From: Arenibacter troitsensis
GTDB lineage: Bacteria; Bacteroidota; Bacteroidia; Flavobacteriales; Flavobacteriaceae
Length of the DNA stretch: 64,000 nt
Assembly: GCF_900177645.1 (NCBI RefSeq)
Contig: NZ_FXAO01000003.1
Coordinates: forward strand, 515,938-579,937
Reading direction: 5' to 3'
Notes under the pieces: model-generated
Told to the model about the DNA's origin: nothing
The model's input: only the letters and a program-made list of their open reading frames with translations
The model's database searches: none
Part shown: positions 38,654-47,308 of the stretch, one piece after another
How positions within the stretch are numbered: position 1 is the first letter of the stretch
Layout of the letters: the number at the start of each line of letters is the position of its first letter
Translations under genes and position numbers: made by a program

Positions 38654-39526
38654 TTAACTTAGTCCATTGGGATTGAGTACTGCTTTTAACATTCTATCAT
38701 TTCCAAACATATCTTTTCTGAGTTCAATTTCGGAAAAATTTCCGGCTTCGAGCAGTTGTTTCATTTCTTCGCCAAGATATTGATTTATCTCAAAAAACAG
38801 CATCCCACTTGCCTTAAGGTGGTTTAAGGCAAAAAGTGTTATTTTTGTGTAGAAAATTAAAGGATCCCCATCGGAAACAAAAAGAGCCAAACCAGGTTCG
38901 TGCTCCAAGACATTATTTTTCATTTCCTTTTTTTCCAATTCCCTTACGTAGGGAGGATTGGATACTATTACATCAAATTTGTCCTTATAGCCCTCCATGG
39001 ACAAAATATCCGCTTCCAAAAAGACAATGTCAACCTCATTGTCCACAGCGTTCTGCTGTGCAATCTGCAATGCTTTTTTGGAAATATCCAGGGCATACAC
39101 CTTGGCATTGGGCAAGTTTTTGGCCAGGGATATGGCAATACAACCGCTTCCTGTGCCAATATCCAGTATTTTTAACCCTTCCTGCCTAATCCCTTGTTGA
39201 ACCTCATTTAAAATCCAATAAACCAGTTCCTCAGTTTCGGGCCTAGGTATCAATACGTTTTCATCTACCCCAAATTCTAGATCGCAAAAATGGGCCTTCC
39301 CTAGAATATATTGAATAGGACGTTCTTGCTTTAATTGGCTCAAAGCATAAAACAAGGGTTCCTCATTATCCTTGGACACAACAAAATTAGGTTGCATGGC
39401 AAGAACAAATCTCTCCAAGCCCAAATAATGGTCTATTACCAAATAAAAAAAACTATCCACCTCTTCCTTTGGAAACAGCGGATCCAGTTCTAAATGATAT
39501 ATGTTTTTAATCTCTTTTAATAACAT
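38654..39526 (-). CDS. prmC: Release factor glutamine methyltransferase PrmC
   Basis: Methylates the GGQ glutamine of RF1/RF2. 290 residues. The N-terminal helical domain (ERPIQYILGKAHFCDLEFGVDENVLIPRPETE) is typical of PrmC, followed by SAM motif I LDIGTGSGCIAISLA near 120 and the catalytic VSNPPYV near 190. No signal peptide. Separated from neighbours by 68-90 bp AT-rich gaps. Confidence 0.94.
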   Translation of the reverse strand: MLLKEIKNIYHLELDPLFPKEEVDSFFYLVIDHYLGLERFVLAMQPNFVVSKDNEEPLFYALSQLKQERPIQYILGKAHFCDLEFGVDENVLIPRPETEELVYWILNEVQQGIRQEGLKILDIGTGSGCIAISLAKNLPNAKVYALDISKKALQIAQQNAVDNEVDIVFLEADILSMEGYKDKFDVIVSNPPYVRELEKKEMKNNVLEHEPGLALFVSDGDPLIFYTKITLFALNHLKASGMLFFEINQYLGEEMKQLLEAGNFSEIELRKDMFGNDRMLKAVLNPNGLS

Positions 39527-39594
39527 TCCAAAATTGTGATAAACATTGCAACCACCATGTACCTAAAAACGCTTAGAAATGATTGAAACCTCAT

Positions 39595-40080
39595 CTATAA
39601 CCTTTTTAGCATCCACACCGGACATGAATAATGACCGGTATCTCCCATTGGCTCCTTGATATAATGAAACCCGGTCTTTAAATATAATTTTTGGGCATCC
39701 CTCATAAAGGGCATGGTCTCCAAATAACAGTGTTCATAACCATATTCGATAGCCCTATCCAAACATAGATTTATCATTTTAACTCCCAATCCCCTGCCCC
39801 TAGCCTCTTCCAAGAAATACATTTTCTGCAATTCGCAAACATTGCCATTATAATTCTCCAACTGGGCGATTCCTGCACAGCCAATAATCCTACCATTTTC
39901 TTCCGCCACAAAATAAACGGCCCGGGGCTGGTCATAGTTTTCAAACATTTGATCCAAGGCTTTATCAGCATAGGCAGTGCCCACTTTAGGAACCCCAAGA
40001 TCCTCCAAAACCTTTCTTATTACCCTGGCAACCTTATCATTGTCTTGAGGCTGAATTTCCCTTATGGTAGTGACTAACAT
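39595..40080 (-). CDS. GNAT family N-acetyltransferase
   Basis: 161 residues, one GNAT fold: IREIQPQDNDKVARVIRK at the N-terminus, VYFVAEENGRIIGCAGIAQLEN, the acetyl-CoA pyrophosphate loop EEARGRGLGVKMINLCLDRA near 95, and YLETMPFMRDAQKLYLKTGF near 125. Substrate unknown. Its ATG is adjacent to the divergent ribD region, with essentially no spacer, so promoters must overlap coding sequence. Confidence 0.9.
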   Translation of the reverse strand: MLVTTIREIQPQDNDKVARVIRKVLEDLGVPKVGTAYADKALDQMFENYDQPRAVYFVAEENGRIIGCAGIAQLENYNGNVCELQKMYFLEEARGRGLGVKMINLCLDRAIEYGYEHCYLETMPFMRDAQKLYLKTGFHYIKEPMGDTGHYSCPVWMLKRL

Positions 40081-40122
40081 ATGATTACCAATAATCTACT
40101 TATATTGTTCTATTTTTGCGAA

Positions 40123-41172
40123 GTGAAGATACATGAAAAATATATTTCAAGATGTATACAGCTCGCCAAAAATGGCCTTGGGACCACCTTTCCCAATCCC
40201 ATGGTGGGCAGTGTTATTGTGCATGGAGACAAAATTATAGGAGAGGGTTATACCAGTCCCTATGGCGGTTCCCATGCCGAGGTAAATGCCATAAATTCCG
40301 TAAAGGACAAGTCGCTTTTAAGTAAAGCTACCCTATACGTTACCCTGGAACCATGTTCCCATTATGGTAAAACCCCGCCATGTGCGGACCTGATTGTTAA
40401 ACATCAGATTCCAAATATTGTTGTCGGGCTTTTGGACCCGCATGAAAAAGTTGCCGGAAAGGGCATTGAAAAATTAAAAGTTGCTGGCTGCAATGTCACC
40501 GTTGGTGTCCTGGAAAAAGAATGCTTGGAACACCATAAGCGGTTCATAACCTCCCATACCAAAAACAGGCCCTATATTATTTTGAAATGGGCCGAAACAG
40601 CGGACGGTTTCCTAGCCCCAAGCCATCAAAAAAGAAATAACAATCCCCAGCCTTATTGGATTAGCAATCCATACTCCCAACAGCTGGTCCACCAATGGCG
40701 CAGTCAGGAACAGGCCATTTTGGTAGGGACCAATACCGTATTGGCAGATAATCCCAAATTAAACGTTCGTCATTGGAAAGGAAAGAATCCAATTAGAATA
40801 GTTTTGGACAGGGAGTTAAAAATAGGCAAAAAACACCATGTAATGGATGGTAGCGTAAAGACCATCATCATAACCGCCGATAGACCTCAAAATCCGCCTC
40901 AGGGAATTTTTTATGAGCTTATTGATTTTGAAAGCAATTTGGCCGGACAAATTTGCGCCGTTTTACACAAGCATGAAATTATAAGTGTCATCATTGAAGG
41001 AGGGTCCAAAACATTACAAAGCTTTATAGATTCCGAATTATGGGACGAAGCTAGAATCTTTAAGGGTAAAAATAAATTTGGCGAAGGCTTGGAATCCCCA
41101 AGAATCCGTGGTTTTCTTCAAAGTGAAACACGCATAGAATCGGACATACTAACACTCCTAAAGCATGATTAA
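40123..41172 (+). CDS. ribD: Bifunctional riboflavin deaminase/reductase RibD
   Basis: Second and third steps of riboflavin synthesis. I choose the GTG at 40123, because the family N-terminus KIHEKYISRCIQLAKNG follows it; the ATG at 40081 adds 14 hydrophobic non-homologous residues. Deaminase: zinc ligands in GGSHAEVNAI near 52 and EPCSHYGKTPPCADLIV near 80. Reductase: LKWAETADGFLAPSH near 152, NTVLADNPKLNVR, VIIEGGSKTLQSFI near 305. Overlaps the HAD gene by 8 nt. Confidence 0.94.
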   Translation: MKIHEKYISRCIQLAKNGLGTTFPNPMVGSVIVHGDKIIGEGYTSPYGGSHAEVNAINSVKDKSLLSKATLYVTLEPCSHYGKTPPCADLIVKHQIPNIVVGLLDPHEKVAGKGIEKLKVAGCNVTVGVLEKECLEHHKRFITSHTKNRPYIILKWAETADGFLAPSHQKRNNNPQPYWISNPYSQQLVHQWRSQEQAILVGTNTVLADNPKLNVRHWKGKNPIRIVLDRELKIGKKHHVMDGSVKTIIITADRPQNPPQGIFYELIDFESNLAGQICAVLHKHEIISVIIEGGSKTLQSFIDSELWDEARIFKGKNKFGEGLESPRIRGFLQSETRIESDILTLLKHD

Positions 41173-41767
41173 AAACATTATTTTCGATTTTGGGGACATA
41201 TTCATCAATCTGGACAAACAGGTAGTTTTTAAAGCTCTGCAGGATAACGGCATCCAAGATTTTTTGCCCAAATACCATAGCATTAATGAAGACTTCGAAG
41301 TTGGCAAAATTAGTCCGCAGGAATTTGTGGAAAGACTGCAACCAGATTTTCCCCACCTTAGCCCCCAGGCTATCACAGATGTTTGGAATTCCATGTTGCT
41401 CGATTTTCCAGAATATCGGCTAAATTTTTTAGAAAACTTGGTCAAGGAGAATAGGTACAGGCTATTCCTTTTAAGCAATACCAATGCCCTGCATATTCCA
41501 CATGTTATCAAGATTATGGGCACAGAAAGTTTTGAACGATTTAAAAGTTCGTTCGAACAGTTTTATTTATCCCATGAAATCCAATTAAGAAAACCCAACC
41601 ACGAAATATTTCAATTTGTTCTGGAACAAAATAAATTAAACCCCCAGGATACCCTTTTTATAGATGACACCAAAGAAAATACGGATGCGGCCAATGAACT
41701 GGGTATGAAAACTTGGAATCTAATGGTAGGTAAGGAAGATGTGGTTAATTTAAACGACAGACTTTAG
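41165..41767 (+). CDS. HAD family phosphatase
   Basis: 200 residues. Haloacid-dehalogenase motifs: NIIFDFGDIFINLD (motif I), LFLLSNTNALH (motif II), LRKPNHEIFQFVLEQ (motif III lysine) and LFIDDTKENTDAANELG (motif IV). The helical cap near residues 20-85 gives subclass IA, resembling YihX-type sugar phosphatases. Position right after ribD would suit a riboflavin-pathway phosphatase, since the dephosphorylation step after RibD is performed by HAD enzymes in other bacteria; that is inference. Confidence 0.9.
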   Translation: MIKNIIFDFGDIFINLDKQVVFKALQDNGIQDFLPKYHSINEDFEVGKISPQEFVERLQPDFPHLSPQAITDVWNSMLLDFPEYRLNFLENLVKENRYRLFLLSNTNALHIPHVIKIMGTESFERFKSSFEQFYLSHEIQLRKPNHEIFQFVLEQNKLNPQDTLFIDDTKENTDAANELGMKTWNLMVGKEDVVNLNDRL

Positions 41768-41768
41768 C

Positions 41769-42632
41769 ATGTTGGACCTTGCGCTAAGTATTCTGTTTTC
41801 CAGCCTAATTTTTGTGGTTTTTAAATTGTATGATACCTATAGGATTCAAACCCTTTACGCCATCATCATCAACTATCTGGTTGCTTCTTCTGTGGGAATG
41901 TATTTTTACGACAGAAAAATTGATCTATTGGAAATTCCGGAAAAACCATGGTTTCTAGGAACTTTGGCTTTGGGAATATTGTTCATCCTTGTCTTTAATC
42001 TTATGGCAGCTACCTCGCAAAAAAGTGGGGTTTCGGTGGCGTCCGTAGCCACAAAAATGTCCTTGGTAATACCGGTTATTTTTGGTCTGCTGGTTTATAA
42101 GGAAGAACTGGGGGCTTTGAAATCCATAGGAATACTATTGGCCCTAGCTGCCGTCTATTTTGCCTCTATTAAAGAAAAGGATGTCCCTCTCAAAAAGAAT
42201 AGCATTATACTTCCCGCCCTGGTTTTTATTGGTTCCGGCATAATAGATACAAGTATTAAATATCTGGAGGAGACCTTGGTTCCCAAGGAGGAGTTTCCTT
42301 TATTTTCTGCGGTGGTTTTTGGTTCGGCCGCAACTACAGGATTACTATTTATTGCAATTAAATCCTTTAAAAAACGGTCATTACCCAATATATTGACTGC
42401 CCTTGGCGGAATTACGTTGGGCATTCTGAATTATTTTTCAATATTTTACCTATTGCGCGCATTACAGCAGGAGAACCTTAACAGTTCTTCTGTATTCACC
42501 ATTAACAATGTAGCCATAGTTATGTTTTCTACCCTATTGGGCGTTGTTCTGTTCAAGGAGCGCATCAGCGCCAAAAATTGGTTGGGCATTTCACTGGCCA
42601 TAATCAGCATTTTACTAGTGGCTTTATTTTAA
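41769..42632 (+). CDS. EamA/DMT family transporter
   Basis: 287 residues with ten hydrophobic helices and the two-fold EamA repeat (MSLVIPVIFGLLVYKEELGALKSIGILLAL near the end of repeat one, and VFTINNVAIVMFSTLLGVVLFKERISAKNWLGI near the end of repeat two). Drug/metabolite exporters of this kind move amino acids, nucleosides or vitamins. It starts one base after the HAD gene stop, so probably co-transcribed with ribD; substrate unknown. Confidence 0.9.
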   Translation: MLDLALSILFSSLIFVVFKLYDTYRIQTLYAIIINYLVASSVGMYFYDRKIDLLEIPEKPWFLGTLALGILFILVFNLMAATSQKSGVSVASVATKMSLVIPVIFGLLVYKEELGALKSIGILLALAAVYFASIKEKDVPLKKNSIILPALVFIGSGIIDTSIKYLEETLVPKEEFPLFSAVVFGSAATTGLLFIAIKSFKKRSLPNILTALGGITLGILNYFSIFYLLRALQQENLNSSSVFTINNVAIVMFSTLLGVVLFKERISAKNWLGISLAIISILLVALF

Positions 42633-42641
42633 TAGCTTAAT

Positions 42642-43253
42642 ATGGAGTTGGACGTTTATAAAACCTTAAAAGCACCTTCGGATGAAATTTTGTTCAAAGA
42701 ACGCAAAAGCAAGTTTTTTGGGTACGCTTACCCAATACAGCATGAGGATGAGGTAAAACCCATTATTGAAGCGCTTAAAAAACAACACCACACTGCCAAC
42801 CATGTTTGCTATGCCTGGCAATTGGGAATAGAGGATATTATCTACAGGACCAATGACGATGGCGAACCCAATAATTCGGCCGGAATGCCCATATACGGCC
42901 AAATACAATCTTTTGGAGTAACCAATGTCCTAGTGGCCGTAGCCCGAATCTTTGGCGGCACAAAACTAGGGGTCGGCGGCCTCATATCCGCTTATAGGAC
43001 AGCGGCGCAAATGGCACTTGATTCGGCCGGGATAATAGAAAAAACTTTACAGCAGCGATACTTGCTTCATTTTGATTATTCCGAGATGGACAAGGTAATG
43101 CGCATTCTAAAGCAACATCAAATAGAAATTATTGACCAGAAAATGGAAATGGACTGCACCCTGGAAATATCGGTTAGAAAAAATGAAGCCATACTGACCG
43201 AAAATATTTTTGCTGCCATGTATCCAGTAAAAATAAAAAAACTAGACGTCTAA
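42642..43253 (+). CDS. YigZ/IMPACT family protein
   Basis: 203 residues. N-terminal UPF0029 domain: KERKSKFFGYAYPIQHEDEV, the HHTANHVCYAWQLG and NDDGEPNNSAGMPIYGQI motifs, and IFGGTKLGVGGLISAYRTAA. The C-terminal DUF1949 domain is a short ferredoxin-like fold. The molecular role in bacteria is unresolved. Last of the ribD-HAD-EamA-YigZ run; overlaps the convergent thioesterase by 12 nt. Confidence 0.93.
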   Translation: MELDVYKTLKAPSDEILFKERKSKFFGYAYPIQHEDEVKPIIEALKKQHHTANHVCYAWQLGIEDIIYRTNDDGEPNNSAGMPIYGQIQSFGVTNVLVAVARIFGGTKLGVGGLISAYRTAAQMALDSAGIIEKTLQQRYLLHFDYSEMDKVMRILKQHQIEIIDQKMEMDCTLEISVRKNEAILTENIFAAMYPVKIKKLDV

Positions 43254-43640
43254 GTTGTCGAGGATATAATCTGGACATTTTATAGGCTTATTGGATTTCA
43301 TATCCATAAATGCCAGAACCGTGTTGGCCTCTATTAACAATTCTTTGGCCTCGTTGCGAATCTCATAGTCAAATTCTATTCTCACCATAGGCCGCTTACG
43401 GATATAAGTTCTAACCGTTAAAAGATCGTCGTACACTGCCGATTTCTTGAATAAAATATTTAAAGAAATTACAGGCAACATTATTCCGTTTTCCTCCATC
43501 TTTTTGTAGGAAATGCCCATAGACCTTAACCATTCAACCCGACCCATCTCCAGATATTGCGCGTAATTCCCGTGATAAACCACGCCCATTTGATCCGTTT
43601 CGCCATACCTTACCCTAAAAGAAAATTCATTAAAATCCAT
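43242..43640 (-). CDS. Acyl-CoA thioesterase, YbgC/4HBT hotdog family
   Basis: 132 residues. Single hotdog fold with FRVRYGETDQMGVVYHGNYAQY (8-29), where the Asp is catalytic, followed by YLEMGRVEWLRSMG, VRTYIRKRPMVRIEFDYEI and a short tail. Such enzymes hydrolyse acyl-CoA or 4-hydroxybenzoyl-CoA thioesters; substrate not predictable. Divergent from dnaA, sharing a 198-bp AT-rich gap. Confidence 0.92.
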   Translation of the reverse strand: MDFNEFSFRVRYGETDQMGVVYHGNYAQYLEMGRVEWLRSMGISYKKMEENGIMLPVISLNILFKKSAVYDDLLTVRTYIRKRPMVRIEFDYEIRNEAKELLIEANTVLAFMDMKSNKPIKCPDYILDNLDV

Positions 43641-43838
43641 GTTATTCCGTGTAAAACCTTTATATTTAAAAGTGTGAAAATAATGTGGTACAACATGAGA
43701 AAAAAAAAAGGAAAATTCAACCTCTTTGGATTTTTTTTTTAGAATATTTGTTCACATATTTGCCCACTTGATAGTCCCATTTAACCTAGGTGAATATCAT
43801 CCGAAATTTACACTAACCAAAAAAAGAAAACATTAAAA
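43641..43838. other. Intergenic region upstream of dnaA
   Basis: AT-rich gap between the thioesterase and dnaA. I see imperfect -7 look-alikes (AATATTTG near 43743, CATATTTG near 43755) but no full promoter match. No DnaA-box cluster of the TTATCCACA type is visible, so an origin is not supported here. Confidence 0.4.
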
Positions 43839-45263
43839 ATGAGTGTTACTGCAACGTCCGTATGGAACCATTGTTTGGGCTTTATAAAAGACAATATCCA
43901 ACCGCAGGCATTCAAAACTTGGTTCGAGCCAATTAAACCTGTAAAGCTTTCCGATAACGCCTTGAGTATTCAGGTTCCCAGTAAATTTTTTTATGAATGG
44001 CTGGAAGAACACTATGTTAAATTATTAAAAGTAGCTCTCACCAAAGAATTGGGTGAGACCGCTAAATTGGTGTACATCATAAAAATGGAAAACACCTATG
44101 GCAATCGTGAACCATTTACAGAAAAAATACCCAGCGCCAACAGATCCAATGTTGAGCCACAGGAATTGGACGTGGCCATAAAATCCAAAAATCCGGAATT
44201 AAAAAATCCATTTGTAATTCCAGGCATTAGAAATATTAAGATTGAATCCCAATTAAACCCGAGTTATAATTTCGACAATTTCTTGGAAGGCGATTCCAAC
44301 AGATTGGCAAGATCGGCCGGTATGGCAGTTGCCAACAAACCTGGAGGAACCTCATTTAATCCATTATTGGTTTTTGGCGGGGTAGGTTTGGGAAAAACTC
44401 ATTTGGCCCATGCCATAGGTGTGGAAATCAAGGACAAATATCCAGAAAGGACGGTATTATACATTTCTGCTGAAAAATTTACCCAACAATATATTGAATC
44501 GGTCAAGAAAAACACCAGAAACGATTTTATTCATTTCTATCAGTTGATCGATGTGCTTATTATAGATGACGTGCAATTTTTATCGGGAAAATCCGGCACA
44601 CAGGACGTGTTCTTCCATATTTTCAATCATTTGCACCAAAACGGCAAACAGGTTATCCTAACCTCGGACAAGGCCCCTGTGGATATGCAGGATATAGAAC
44701 AGCGTTTGCTTTCTCGATTTAAGTGGGGTTTATCTGCCGAGCTGCAAACACCCGACTACGAGACCAGGATATCTATTTTAAAAAACAAACTGTATCGTGA
44801 TGGGGTGGAAATGCCCGACGATATTATAGACTATGTGGCCAAGCACATAAAAACCAATATCAGGGAATTGGAAGGAGCTATCATTTCCTTGATTGCCCAA
44901 TCTTCCTTCAACAAAAAAGAAGTGACTTTGGAATTGGCCCAATTGGTAGTAGAGAAATTCGTGAAAAATACCAAGAGGGAGGTATCCATAGATTACATTC
45001 AAAAGGTTGTTTCCGACTATTTTGAAATGGATGTGGCCACGCTTCAATCAAAAACAAGAAAAAGACATATTGTACAGGCCAGACAATTGGCAATGTTCTT
45101 TGCCAAAAAGTTCACCAAAGCCTCATTGGCAAGTATTGGCTCCCAAATAGGAAAAAGAGACCACGCTACAGTGCTGCATGCCTGTAAGACCGTGGACAAC
45201 CTTGCAGAGACCGACAAGCAGTTCCGCAAATACATAGATGACTTAACAAAGAAGTTCTCTTAA
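43839..45263 (+). CDS. dnaA: Chromosomal replication initiator DnaA
   Basis: 474 residues. Domain I (1-90: VWNHCLGFIKDNIQPQAFKTWF), a variable linker (about 90-130), AAA+ domain III with FNPLLVFGGVGLGKTHLAHAIG near 175, Walker B LIIDDVQFL and sensor LLSRFKWGL, and DNA-binding domain IV with the box-recognition motif IGSQIGKRDHATVLHACKTV near 448. The LMW phosphatase follows after 13 bp. Confidence 0.97.
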   Translation: MSVTATSVWNHCLGFIKDNIQPQAFKTWFEPIKPVKLSDNALSIQVPSKFFYEWLEEHYVKLLKVALTKELGETAKLVYIIKMENTYGNREPFTEKIPSANRSNVEPQELDVAIKSKNPELKNPFVIPGIRNIKIESQLNPSYNFDNFLEGDSNRLARSAGMAVANKPGGTSFNPLLVFGGVGLGKTHLAHAIGVEIKDKYPERTVLYISAEKFTQQYIESVKKNTRNDFIHFYQLIDVLIIDDVQFLSGKSGTQDVFFHIFNHLHQNGKQVILTSDKAPVDMQDIEQRLLSRFKWGLSAELQTPDYETRISILKNKLYRDGVEMPDDIIDYVAKHIKTNIRELEGAIISLIAQSSFNKKEVTLELAQLVVEKFVKNTKREVSIDYIQKVVSDYFEMDVATLQSKTRKRHIVQARQLAMFFAKKFTKASLASIGSQIGKRDHATVLHACKTVDNLAETDKQFRKYIDDLTKKFS

Positions 45264-45276
45264 CACCTTCGTTGCC

Positions 45277-45735
45277 ATGAGAACCAAAGTCCTTATGGTC
45301 TGTTTGGGGAATATATGCAGGTCACCTTTGGCCGAGGGTATTCTTAAAAACAAATTGGATAATAACTCATTCCTTGTCGATTCTGCGGGTACCGCCAGTT
45401 ATCATATTGGAAAAAAACCCGATAGCAGATCTATATCCATAGCCAAAAAATATGGAATCGACATTAGCCAGCAACGATGCAGGCAATTCTCTGCCAAGGA
45501 TTTTGAGGAATTCGATCTGATTTATGCTATGGACAAAAGTAATTACAGAAACATAATTGCGTTGGCCAAAAACGAATACGAGATTGCCAAAGTCAATTTA
45601 TTACTTCATAGATCAAACTTGACCAATAAAGAAATTCCGGACCCCTATTATGGTGGTGAGGATGGATTTGAAGAAGTTTTTCATTTAATTGATTCTGCAT
45701 GCGATTTGATTGCGCAGGACATTATTCACAATTAA
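45277..45735 (+). CDS. Low molecular weight protein-tyrosine phosphatase
   Basis: 152 residues. The P-loop VCLGNICRSPLAEGIL (8-23) carries the C-x5-R signature and the general acid is the Asp in IPDPYYGGEDGFEEVF near 125. In bacteria these act on tyrosine kinases or other phosphoproteins; no BY-kinase gene is adjacent. It sits between dnaA and an RsmI-like methyltransferase with 10-13 bp gaps. Confidence 0.92.
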   Translation: MRTKVLMVCLGNICRSPLAEGILKNKLDNNSFLVDSAGTASYHIGKKPDSRSISIAKKYGIDISQQRCRQFSAKDFEEFDLIYAMDKSNYRNIIALAKNEYEIAKVNLLLHRSNLTNKEIPDPYYGGEDGFEEVFHLIDSACDLIAQDIIHN

Positions 45736-45745
45736 TCTAATCCCT

Positions 45746-46468
45746 ATGGACCAAACTATGGGCAATATTGGAAAATTAGTTTTAATCCCAACAACCTTGG
45801 GCGATAACGAGCCCTTGGAGGTACTGCCAATATCCATCAAAAGGACCATTGAACAAATTGATCATTACATAGTTGAAAATGAAAAGACGGCTCGACACTT
45901 TATAAAAAAGATAAGTTCTAAAAAATCGCAGCCAAGTTTACACATCAACGTACTCAATAAGTTTACGGAACCAGAAATTCTTCCCACATTTTTGGACCCT
46001 TGTTTTGAAGGTTTTAATGTAGGCATTATATCGGAAGCGGGTTGCCCTGGAATTGCAGATCCCGGAGCTGATATTGTGGCCATTGCCCATCAAAAAGGAA
46101 TACAGGTAGTGCCACTGGTAGGCCCCTCCTCTATTCTATTGGCTTTAATGGCCAGTGGACTAAACGGTCAGAGTTTTGCCTTTAACGGCTATTTGCCCAT
46201 TGAAGCCGGGGATAGAAAAAAAAGTATCAAGAGGTTTGAAAAACTATCCAGGGATTTTGATCAATCACAGATTTTTATTGAAACCCCCTATAGAAATAAT
46301 AAATTATTGGACGAATTATTAAAAACACTTTCTCCACATACCTTGGTTTGCGTTGCCTGCGACATAACTTTGCCCTCAGAATTCATCGCAACCAAAAAAG
46401 CAATGGATTGGCTAAGAACTTCTGTTGATCTTCATAAAAGACCCACTATTTTTATAATTCACGCATAA
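45746..46468 (+). CDS. RsmI-like SAM-dependent methyltransferase (tetrapyrrole-methylase fold)
   Basis: 240 residues from the ATG at 45746 (a second ATG at 45758 is possible; extension to 45710 runs into the previous gene). KLVLIPTTLGDN at the N-terminus, EAGCPGIADPGADIVAIAHQKG near 100, PLVGPSSILLALMASGLNGQSF near 130 and IFIETPYRNNKLLDEL near 185. This resembles RsmI, which 2'-O-methylates C1402 of 16S rRNA. It is shorter and more divergent than canonical RsmI, so a related activity is possible. Confidence 0.85.
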   Translation: MDQTMGNIGKLVLIPTTLGDNEPLEVLPISIKRTIEQIDHYIVENEKTARHFIKKISSKKSQPSLHINVLNKFTEPEILPTFLDPCFEGFNVGIISEAGCPGIADPGADIVAIAHQKGIQVVPLVGPSSILLALMASGLNGQSFAFNGYLPIEAGDRKKSIKRFEKLSRDFDQSQIFIETPYRNNKLLDELLKTLSPHTLVCVACDITLPSEFIATKKAMDWLRTSVDLHKRPTIFIIHA

Positions 46469-46493
46469 AAAAACCCTAACAAGATGTTAGGGC
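46466..46493 (-). terminator. Intrinsic terminator of the lysozyme-like gene
   Basis: CCCTAAC (46474-46480) pairs with GTTAGGG (46486-46492) around a 5-nt loop. On the minus strand it is followed by seven T. On the plus strand no T-run follows. Confidence 0.75.
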
Positions 46494-46520
46494 CCTTCCA
46501 TTTTCATAATTACAAATTCT

Positions 46521-47150
46521 TTAAATTCTAGGATTCTTTTTAGGGGTTACATGGGAAATATCATATCCGGAGAATTTTTTGATGTAGTAAGAAACAGATG
46601 ACCCAAAGTCATCGTCCACATTTAACTCCCCATAAGACCTTAGATACTTTTTTACGTTCCCCGCTCCTGCCAAATGTGCAGCCGCCAGTATTCCCGATTC
46701 CGTAATCTCCTGGCCATTAATGACCATACCAACAAATCTTTTTATATCCCTTCTAAGAATCCATTTGTTTCTGGAAAGATTGGTATGAAATACCCTTTCC
46801 TGCAACACTGGATCGTTAAGAAATAAGGTGGCGTTGTAAACACCGAGCAGCTCTAGGGTTCCTATACCAAATTGATACTTTCCTAGATAACCTAAGGCAT
46901 TGGTCGTAAAATAATTTCCTTGAGATTCCTTAAAGGCCAAAGCCTCTTTAAACCCGTTATAGGATGTTCCTAAAAAGGGTGGCGCAGCCATAGTTGATTT
47001 TAAGGTAGTTCTGTGTTTGGGAAACAAAACTTCGGTAGGTCCATTTACTCTAAAAGCCTCGGGAATCACCATTTTAGCTGGTTTAAACCCATAACTCATA
47101 AGAATAAAAATCATGATAACGGGGAACAAATAACTTGTCCACTTTCTCAT
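46521..47150 (-). CDS. Secreted lysozyme-like (transglycosylase-related) protein
   Basis: 209 residues. An N-terminal hydrophobic signal or anchor segment (YLFPVIMIFILMSYGF) precedes a domain with GFKEALAFKESQGNYFTTNALGYLGKYQFG (about 65-95), where the glutamate in the FKESQG motif matches the catalytic position of lysozyme-fold transglycosylases. A C-terminal helical part (ILAAAHLAGAGNVKKYLRSYG) supports that fold. Flavobacterial homologues are often labelled LysM or peptidoglycan-binding, but no LysM repeat is visible here. Peptidoglycan cleavage is inferred. Confidence 0.7.
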   Translation of the reverse strand: MRKWTSYLFPVIMIFILMSYGFKPAKMVIPEAFRVNGPTEVLFPKHRTTLKSTMAAPPFLGTSYNGFKEALAFKESQGNYFTTNALGYLGKYQFGIGTLELLGVYNATLFLNDPVLQERVFHTNLSRNKWILRRDIKRFVGMVINGQEITESGILAAAHLAGAGNVKKYLRSYGELNVDDDFGSSVSYYIKKFSGYDISHVTPKKNPRI

Positions 47151-47308
47151 ATATTTGTTTTCTTAAGACTTACAACCAAAAAAGGGGTTTGCTTAAATTT
47201 CACTTTACAAAGATATGCCCGATTTTTAAAAACAGACCAATTTTAACGCAACTTTGTACAAAATGTTGTGATTATTGGATAAATGACACAGAATTAAGGT
47301 TCATTGGT

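Noticed and set aside
40081..40122. Use of the ATG at 40081 as the ribD start, with TATTTTTG at 40111-40118 as coding sequence
   Set aside because: The added 14 residues are hydrophobic and unlike RibD; the GTG at 40123 begins the family N-terminus. The -7-like box is then too close to the start to be a clear ribD promoter.
43641..43838. Possible oriC next to dnaA
   Set aside because: No cluster of DnaA boxes, no AT-rich unwinding repeats beyond background, and no dnaN or gidA neighbour. dnaA is often unlinked from the origin in Bacteroidota.
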